Origin: JAPSGM01 sp036258735
GTDB lineage: Bacteria > Chloroflexota > Limnocylindria > QHBO01
Assembly: GCA_036258735.1 (NCBI GenBank)
Contig: DATADC010000073.1
Span: 1 to 64,000 of the forward strand
Direction: 5' to 3'
Length of the DNA: 64,000 bases
Below the pieces are notes generated by a model, which saw only the letters and a program-made list of their open reading frames with translations, had not been told where the DNA came from and did no database searches. Shown here piece after piece: positions 58,335-64,000 of this stretch; position 1 is the first letter of the stretch, and each line of letters opens with the position of its first letter. The translations under genes and the position numbers were made by a program.

Positions 58335-59294
58335 CTACTCCATCGGCGCGCCCGGATGGTCGACCGCCGGCGAAACGCGGCGACGGAAGGCCGGCGCCGC
58401 GCGCAGGCCAATCCACAGGACGACTCCCAGGAACAGTGCCAGCGGCAGGCCCAGGATCACGAGCCAGATGGCGGCGGCGGCGACCGCCTGGCCCAGGCCC
58501 ACGAGGGCCGCCACCGCGCTGTCGAAGATGGCGCCCGGGTCCCACGCAGCCGTAGTCTGCTCCACCCGCGCCGCGGCCGGAACGAGCGTCACGGTCAGCG
58601 TCGCCAGCGCCGCCAGCTCGCTGAGCTGGTCGAGCTGCGCCTGAAGCTGCTCAACTTGTCCGCGGACCTCGTCCAGGCGTGACTGGATGGTCAGGATGTC
58701 CTCGATCCGGCTGGCCCGGTTCAGCAGGGCTCGGTACTGCGCCTCCGAGGCCTCCAGGTTCCGAATCCGCGCCTCGAGGTCCACCGCCTGGCCGGTGACG
58801 TCCTGCTCGCGCGTCGCCTCGGCCGTGACCTGGCCGTCCAGCTCGTGGACGCGCGTCAGCGCGTCGTCGAAGCGCTCGGCCGGGATGCGCAGCGTGAGCG
58901 TCGCAGCGTCGTCGTCGGTGCCCGCCTGAGACCCACCGACGTAGCCGCCGAGCTCCAGCGCCATGGCACGAATGGCGCCGACCGCCGTCGACACCTTCTC
59001 GACCTCGATCGTCACCTCCCCGGTCTTGACGATCTGGCGGCTGGCGAGGTCCTCGAACGACACCGCGTTGCCGCCGGTGCGCGTGCCGTTGCCGTCCTGT
59101 TCGCCCGGGGCGTTGGCGTCCGAGTCGGGGACGGCTCCGGCCGGAACCCCTCTCGCTTCGCCGGCCGGAGTCCCGGCGGCTCCGGCGCAGGCGGCAAGGA
59201 CGATGGCCAGGATGAGGACCATTGCGCCCGCCACGGCACGTTGCGCCCTTCCGAAAACTGGCGACCAGAGCCGGTCGCTGCGGTTGGCTGACAT
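58335..59294 (-). CDS. DUF4349 lipoprotein
   Basis: A 319-residue surface protein. The N-terminus has a signal helix ending in the lipobox VLAAC (near residue 35). A DUF4349 domain follows (about 80-280) with KTGEVTIEVEKVSTAV, TLTLRIPAERFDDAL, and a long coiled coil (about 165-220), then one C-terminal membrane helix (about 270-295). Function unknown; such proteins are thought to act at the envelope. GGGAGG lies before the ATG. It diverges from the VIT1 gene. Confidence 0.88.
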   Translation of the reverse strand: MSANRSDRLWSPVFGRAQRAVAGAMVLILAIVLAACAGAAGTPAGEARGVPAGAVPDSDANAPGEQDGNGTRTGGNAVSFEDLASRQIVKTGEVTIEVEKVSTAVGAIRAMALELGGYVGGSQAGTDDDAATLTLRIPAERFDDALTRVHELDGQVTAEATREQDVTGQAVDLEARIRNLEASEAQYRALLNRASRIEDILTIQSRLDEVRGQVEQLQAQLDQLSELAALATLTVTLVPAAARVEQTTAAWDPGAIFDSAVAALVGLGQAVAAAAIWLVILGLPLALFLGVVLWIGLRAAPAFRRRVSPAVDHPGAPME

Positions 59295-59403
59295 CGCGCT
59301 GGACCCTCCCGTGTCTGATGAGTACCGCCAAGACGCTGCGACCGTTCAGTTGGTGCCATGGTGCGCTCCGCTGGCGATTCGGCGGTGGTGGGAGTCGAGT
59401 CGC

Positions 59404-59409
59404 TACGAT
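59404..59409 (+). promoter_or_regulatory. Candidate -10 box TACGAT, leaderless
   Basis: TACGAT lies 7 bases before the GTG at 59417. Confidence 0.45.
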
Positions 59410-59416
59410 CAGCGTC

Positions 59417-60232
59417 GTGACCGACCAGACCCTGCGCAGCGCGCTCGATGACGAGGCAGCGCGCGCCAAGCTGGCCCCGCACGAGTTCGACCGCGAGTGG
59501 ATCCGCGCCCACCTCGCCGAGGAGCGCGCCAAGGCCAGCCTGCTCGGCGAGATCCGCGAGGCCATCTTCGGGGCCCAGGACGGGCTGGTGAGCACGCTCG
59601 CCGTGGTCAGCACCGTGGCCGGCGCCTCGTCCGAGCGCTTCCCGGTCCTGGTGGCAGGTATCGCCTCGGCGCTGGCCGGCGTGTTCAGCATGGCGGCCGG
59701 CGAGTACATCGGCAGCAAGAGCCAGCGCGAGATCTTCGAGGCTCAGCAGGCCGGCGAGCGGGAGGAGGTGGCCGAACGCCCCGGCGAGGCCGAGGCGGAG
59801 ATGGCGTTCATGTTCGAGGAGGACGGGCTGACGAAGGACGAGGCCGCGTCAGTGGCCCGCGTCCTGGCCCGACACCCCCGCGTCCTGCTCAAGACCATGG
59901 TCGAGAAGGAGCTGGGGCTCACCGGCGGCCATGCCGAGGGCTCGCCGCTGCAAGGAGCATTGATCATGGGCGTCGCGTTCGGGCTGGGCGCCATCGTGCC
60001 GGTGGCGCCGTACGTCTTGCTGGACCTGAACGTGGCGGTCTACGCCTCGCTGATCTCGACCGCTGCGGTCCTGTTCGGTATCGGTGTCGTGAAGTCGCGC
60101 TGGACGCGCCGCGGCTGGCTGCGATCGGGGGCCGAGATCCTGGTGCTGGGCGCCGTGGCGGGCGTGGCGGGGTACTTCTTCGGTGACCTGCTGCCGCATC
60201 TGCTCGGCGTGCCGGCCGCCGGCCAAGCGTGA
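59417..60232 (+). CDS. VIT1/CCC1-family metal transporter
   Basis: A 271-residue protein of the VIT1/CCC1 Fe/Mn transporter family. Residues 1-35 are cytoplasmic; GEIREAIFGAQDGLVSTLAVVS is the start of the first membrane helix with the family's conserved Asp (shown as FGAQDGLVSTLAVVS core). AAGEYIGSKSQREI and a long acidic cytoplasmic metal-binding loop (about 115-180) follow, then three more helices. The GTG at 59417 is supported by the TACGAT box; the frame upstream is not protein-like. Confidence 0.9.
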   Translation: MTDQTLRSALDDEAARAKLAPHEFDREWIRAHLAEERAKASLLGEIREAIFGAQDGLVSTLAVVSTVAGASSERFPVLVAGIASALAGVFSMAAGEYIGSKSQREIFEAQQAGEREEVAERPGEAEAEMAFMFEEDGLTKDEAASVARVLARHPRVLLKTMVEKELGLTGGHAEGSPLQGALIMGVAFGLGAIVPVAPYVLLDLNVAVYASLISTAAVLFGIGVVKSRWTRRGWLRSGAEILVLGAVAGVAGYFFGDLLPHLLGVPAAGQA

Positions 60233-60771
60233 GCTCGATGCCCTCGATCGCGATACCGATGAGCAGCAGGACACCCGCCAAGGCCATCTGCGCGTTCCTC
60301 GTGGTCCTTCTGCTGGCAGCGGCGTGCAGCGGGCCGGCCGTCAGCGGCGCGCCCACGTTCACGCCCTCGGCGACGGCGGCGCTGGAGTCCGAATCGCCCG
60401 CGGCCACCATTGCGCCCAGCAACTCGGCCAGCTCGGGTGCTTCGGCGGACGGGGTCGTCGTGACGCTGCGCGTCGCCGACGCCGAGGAGTACCGCGTGCT
60501 GCTCACGGATCCAGACGACATCGCGACGGCCGAGCAGCTGCTGGCCGGCGAGATGGACCCGCTCATCCCGGTCGGCACCGTCATCCGGGATGGTGACGGC
60601 GGGGTGAACACGGGCTACAGCTGGCACATCGATCCCGCCTCGTTCGAGTGGGCGCAGGCCACGATCGAGCTGTGCGACGGCCGCCCCTCGTACGTCGAGG
60701 ACGGCACCCTCAGTGGCGACACCTTTTGTCCGTGGTCGGCCGAGGTGGTCGAGGTCGAGCCGACAGGCTAG
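60229..60771 (+). CDS. BP74-like lipoprotein
   Basis: A 180-residue secreted lipoprotein. A signal helix ends in the lipobox LLLAAAC near residue 33; a Ser/Ala-rich spacer follows, then a domain of about 100 residues with LTDPDDIATAEQLLAGE, GYSWHIDPASFEWAQATIEL and FCPWSAEVVEV. These match the BP74/DUF7482-like fold, whose role is unknown. The GTG overlaps the transporter stop as GTGA, so the two are co-transcribed. It overlaps the convergent dnaE stop by 4 bp. Confidence 0.75.
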   Translation: MSSMPSIAIPMSSRTPAKAICAFLVVLLLAAACSGPAVSGAPTFTPSATAALESESPAATIAPSNSASSGASADGVVVTLRVADAEEYRVLLTDPDDIATAEQLLAGEMDPLIPVGTVIRDGDGGVNTGYSWHIDPASFEWAQATIELCDGRPSYVEDGTLSGDTFCPWSAEVVEVEPTG

Positions 60772-63700
60772 CGGAACATGCGCTGCTGCTTGGCCAGCGG
60801 CAGGCGCGTCTCACGGTCGTCCTCGGCGATCACCGCGTCCACCGGGTGCAGCTGCCGCGCGACGACGTTGAGCACCTCGCCCTCCACCTGGAGCCGGCCG
60901 TCGATGACCAGCAGCGGGTGGCGGTGCAGCACCGCCCGGTTGGCCTGGTAGATTTCCGGCCGCACGGTCACGTTGATCATTCCCGTCTCGTCCTCGAGCG
61001 CGATGAACACGAAGTTCTTGGCGGTCATTGGGTGCTGGATGCTGACCGCCAGGCCTGCCAGCCTGACCATGGACCGATCGCGCCGACGGGCCGCCTCGGC
61101 CACCCGGATGACGCCGCGCTCCGCGAGCCGCTCGCGGAAGAGCTCCACGGCGTGCGCCGACTGCGACAGGCCCAGCTCGCGGTAGTCGGCCGCCACCCTC
61201 TCGGCGAAGGTCATCGGCGGGAGCGTCGCACCCAGCGCGCGCTGCGCGTCATCGGTCAGGCCCAGCGCGGGACGCGCGGGGTCGGCGTCCCCCATGGTGG
61301 TGCGCAGTTGCCAGAGAAGCTCGCGACGGGGCACATCGGTCCAGTCGAAGGCGCCGACGGCGATCAGGCGCTCCACCACCTGCTCGCCCAGGCCCGTGCG
61401 GGCCACGAAATCGCGAACGCCCGTGTACGGACCGATGGCGCGCTCGCGCTCCAGCGTCTGACGCGCCGCCTCGTCGATACCCTTGACCTGGCGCAGGCCC
61501 AGTCGAAGGGCGTAGGTACCATCCGGCAACGGGCGGGTGTCGTGCTCCCAGCTCGACTCGTTGACGTCCACGGGGAGGATCTTCACTCCGTGGCGCCTGG
61601 CGTCGTTGACCACCACCGCCGGCGAGTAGAAGCCCATCGGCTGGTTGTTCAGCACCCCGGCGTAGTAGTGGGTCGGGTAGTACTGGCGCAGCCAGGCGGT
61701 GTCGTAGGTGATCTTGGCAAAGGCGGCGGCGTGGGCGCGGGCGAAGCCAAACTCGGCGAAGGCGCTGCAGCGGCGGAAGAGCTCGTCGGCGTCCGCCTCG
61801 GTCAGCCCGGTGCGCATGGCCCCGCCCACAAAGCGGTCACGCTCGGCCTGCATCTTGGCGTGGCTGCGGTGCGAGCCCATGGCCTTGCGAAAGATGTCCG
61901 CCTCCAGCGCGGTGTAGCCGCAGACGTCGATGGCGACCTGCATGACCTGCTCCTGGTAGAGGATCACGCCCAGGGTGTCCTCCAGGATCGGCTTGAGGGA
62001 GTCGTGGAGGTAGGTCACCGGCTCCTGGCCGGCGCGGCGGCGCAGGTAGGGATGGACGGCGTTGCCCTGCACCGGTCCGGGGCGGATGATCGCCACTTGG
62101 ACCACCAGGTCCTCGAAGCGCTCCGGCCGCGACTTGGGCAGCGCCTGCATCTGGGCCCGGCTCTCGATCTGGAACATGCCCACCGTGTCGGCGGCCTGGA
62201 TGGTGCGAAAGACGCTGGGGTCGTCATGCGGGAGGTTGTCGAGATCCGGGCGCCGTCCGGTGTCGCGCTCGATCCGGTCCAGGCACTCGGAGACCACGCC
62301 GAGGGTGCGCAGGCTGAGGAGGTCGATCTTGACCAGGCCCAGCGCCTCGACGTCCTCCTTGTCGTACTGGGTCACCACGCGGCCCGGCATGGTGGCCCGC
62401 TCCACCGGGACCAGGTCGACCAGCGGGGTGCGGGTCACCAGCATGCCGCCCACGTGGATGCCCAGGTGGCGCGGAAAGCCGTCAATCTCGGCGCAGACGG
62501 TCAGAAGCCACTGCCACCGGTTACGAGGGGCGGCGTGGATGGCGTGGGGGGAAGCGGACGGCGAGGTCGCCGGAAATCCCCATTGAGAGGAATCCGTCGG
62601 CAGGACGCGGGGGCGGCGCCGCTCCGCCACCGGCATGCCGCTCTCCGGGTCCACGCGGACCACGGCGGGCCGCTCGCTGGACGGCCCCGGCGTGCCGTTG
62701 TCGCGCGGCTCGGGCACCGCCAGCTGCTCGGCCCTGCGGGCCGCGTAGCGCTTCTGCTGCCAGCCCTCGTGACGGACCGATACCACCGACTGGTCCAGCA
62801 CGCTCGGGCGGCGCGGCGGCACCCAGCCCGACTCGCTGTACGGCCGCCCGTCGCGATCCCCCGCCGCAGTCCGGGCGCGCGCCTCGGCATCGGCCAGGTC
62901 GGCGCGCAGGGGCAGGGCGGCGGGCCGGTTCGAGGCGTGCCACGGCGAGTCGGAGTGCTGCTGCGCGCCTCTGCCATCGCGGCCCGGCGCGACGGCCTCG
63001 GCGGCCATGTCCAGGCCAATCTCCTCGAACAGCCACTCGAAGCTGCCGTCCAATGCCAGGTCGCGGGCGACGTCGGAGGCGTCACGCGTGTCGAGCGCCT
63101 TGGCCAGCCGGTCCACCGCCTCGACCGGGAAGCCGAGCGCCTTGGCCACCTCGCGCACCGCGGAGCGGGCCCGATAGGTCACGACGGTGCAGACCATGGC
63201 CGCGTGGTCCTCGCCGTAGCGTGAGTAGAGGTACTGGATCACCTCCTCGCGGCGGTTGACGTCGAAGTCGATGTCGATGTCGGGCAGCGTGCGCGCCTCG
63301 TTGATGAAGCGCTCGAACAGCAGCTTGTGCTCGATGGGGTCGACCTTGGTGATGCCCAGGCAGTAGGCCACGATCGAGTCGCCGGCGCTTCCCCTCCCCT
63401 GCCCGATGATGCCGCGCTGCCGCGCGAACTCCATCAGGTCCCACACGATCAGGAAGAACTCGGCCAGGTTGGTGCGCTCGATGATGTCCAGCTCGTGGGC
63501 CAGCTGCTTGACCGCCTGCTTGGTAATCGGCCGATAACGGCGCCGTAAGCCCTCGTGTGCAAGCTGGTACAGGTATGAGAACGGCGTCTCGCCCTCGGGG
63601 ACCGTGAAGCCCGGGAACCGATAGCGCTCGAAGTTCATATCCAGCCGGCAGGCTTGGCCGATGGCGCCCGCCCGCGCCAGCCCGTCCGACCACGCTCGAC

Positions 63701-64000
63701 GGCTGCGCGCGTCCGGCAGCCCCTGGCCGATGGCCGCGAGCTCGGCCCCCGACTTGAGGCGGTACTCGGCGTTGGGGAGGAGCAGCTCGCGCGCCTCGTC
63801 CAGGGTGGCGCCGTGCCGGATGCAGACCAGCACGTCCTGGAGCCGATGGCCGCCCGGGTCGGCGTAGTGGACCTCGTTGGTCACGACGGTCGGCAGGCCG
63901 GCGGCGTCCGCGAGCTCGGCCAGCTGGCCGGTCAGCCAGTCGTCGTCCGGCTCGAAGTGGTGGCTCAGCTCCACCGCGAAGTTGCCATCCGGGAAGTGGC
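60768..64000 (-). CDS. dnaE2: DnaE2-type DNA polymerase III alpha subunit, N-terminus beyond the window
   Basis: The visible 1077 codons begin inside the PHP domain and continue with the palm (RGIIGQGRGSAGDSIVAYCLGI and PDIDIDFD with two catalytic Asp; VKIDLLSLRTLGV with the third). HLGIHVGGMLV, NQPMGFYSPAVVVNDARRHGV-like and the C-terminal OB domain follow (the phrase PMGFYSPAVVVNDARRHG is diagnostic). These point to the error-prone DnaE2/ImuC class. About 160 low-complexity Pro/Arg/Ser residues (62522-63008) are inserted between palm segments. ImuA and ImuB are not in view. The start lies beyond 64000. Confidence 0.9.
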   Translation of the reverse strand, partial: HFPDGNFAVELSHHFEPDDDWLTGQLAELADAAGLPTVVTNEVHYADPGGHRLQDVLVCIRHGATLDEARELLLPNAEYRLKSGAELAAIGQGLPDARSRRAWSDGLARAGAIGQACRLDMNFERYRFPGFTVPEGETPFSYLYQLAHEGLRRRYRPITKQAVKQLAHELDIIERTNLAEFFLIVWDLMEFARQRGIIGQGRGSAGDSIVAYCLGITKVDPIEHKLLFERFINEARTLPDIDIDFDVNRREEVIQYLYSRYGEDHAAMVCTVVTYRARSAVREVAKALGFPVEAVDRLAKALDTRDASDVARDLALDGSFEWLFEEIGLDMAAEAVAPGRDGRGAQQHSDSPWHASNRPAALPLRADLADAEARARTAAGDRDGRPYSESGWVPPRRPSVLDQSVVSVRHEGWQQKRYAARRAEQLAVPEPRDNGTPGPSSERPAVVRVDPESGMPVAERRRPRVLPTDSSQWGFPATSPSASPHAIHAAPRNRWQWLLTVCAEIDGFPRHLGIHVGGMLVTRTPLVDLVPVERATMPGRVVTQYDKEDVEALGLVKIDLLSLRTLGVVSECLDRIERDTGRRPDLDNLPHDDPSVFRTIQAADTVGMFQIESRAQMQALPKSRPERFEDLVVQVAIIRPGPVQGNAVHPYLRRRAGQEPVTYLHDSLKPILEDTLGVILYQEQVMQVAIDVCGYTALEADIFRKAMGSHRSHAKMQAERDRFVGGAMRTGLTEADADELFRRCSAFAEFGFARAHAAAFAKITYDTAWLRQYYPTHYYAGVLNNQPMGFYSPAVVVNDARRHGVKILPVDVNESSWEHDTRPLPDGTYALRLGLRQVKGIDEAARQTLERERAIGPYTGVRDFVARTGLGEQVVERLIAVGAFDWTDVPRRELLWQLRTTMGDADPARPALGLTDDAQRALGATLPPMTFAERVAADYRELGLSQSAHAVELFRERLAERGVIRVAEAARRRDRSMVRLAGLAVSIQHPMTAKNFVFIALEDETGMINVTVRPEIYQANRAVLHRHPLLVIDGRLQVEGEVLNVVARQLHPVDAVIAEDDRETRLPLAKQQRMFR

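Noticed and set aside
60648..63224. 858-codon open frame on the plus strand opposite dnaE2
   Set aside because: It is rich in His, Gly, Arg and Asp as expected from the antisense of GC-rich coding sequence, and it lies across a clear polymerase gene.

Overview
The window is 64 kb of dense, GC-rich (roughly two thirds or more G+C by eye) bacterial chromosome with about 50 genes, mostly on the minus strand. It has no rRNA, tRNA, insertion sequence, phage gene or CRISPR array that I can see. Almost everything is core metabolism or housekeeping. An HrcA/CIRCE heat-shock circuit, HrcA-GrpE-DnaK split from DnaJ, a DUF5679 zinc-ribbon protein, MscL with a zinc ribbon, very frequent leaderless promoters and high GC together suggest a Chloroflexota lineage (Limnocylindria/Ellin6529-like) or a related terrabacterial phylum. 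This placement is an inference, not proven.

Layout. 1-8.6 kb: sugar-nucleotide genes (phosphomannomutase/phosphoglucomutase, mannose-1-phosphate guanylyltransferase, DUF374 acyltransferase-like), a large AAA-ATPase/TPR protein divergent from a tiny membrane protein made of 17-residue repeats, then metK. 8.7-13.9 kb: YibE/F and MFS membrane proteins, then an apt-GNAT-ahcY operon (methyl cycle and adenine salvage). 14-21.4 kb: aconitase, mfd and pth. 21.4-29.5 kb: a FAD oxidoreductase, then ybeY, a PgpH-like 7TM-HD protein, yqeY, rpsU, HIT, rsmE, prmA and dnaJ, the last preceded by a CIRCE operator. 29.5-37.8 kb: membrane protein, AlkX-like glycosylase, SRPBCC, exonuclease III, mscL, then hrcA-grpE-dnaK under a second CIRCE. 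37.1-44.7 kb: a membrane protein, an ASCH protein, hemW, a CPBP-like protein, lepA, a VanW protein and rpsT. 44.7-49.3 kb: a four-gene glycolytic operon (ROK sugar kinase, gap, pgk, eno). 49.4-54 kb: DUF5679 protein, nucleoside phosphorylase, a large secreted LTD/OB-fold protein and a membrane protein. 54.3-58.3 kb: carAB with a PyrR-type RNA hairpin. 58.3-64 kb: DUF4349 lipoprotein, VIT1-like transporter, BP74-like lipoprotein and an error-prone DnaE2-type polymerase running off the window.

The main non-gene signals are these. (1) A TANNNT promoter box lies 5-9 bases before the start codon of at least 17 genes, implying leaderless mRNAs. (2) Intergenic 51-bp repeat arrays at two loci share the core TCGCTGGG with small hairpins elsewhere. 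(3) A PyrR-loop element masks the carA ribosome-binding site. (4) CarB stops exactly where the allosteric MGS domain should begin. (5) A large low-complexity insert sits inside the DnaE2 polymerase core. I found no clear defence or other new multi-gene system; the most original material is regulatory and repeat-based.
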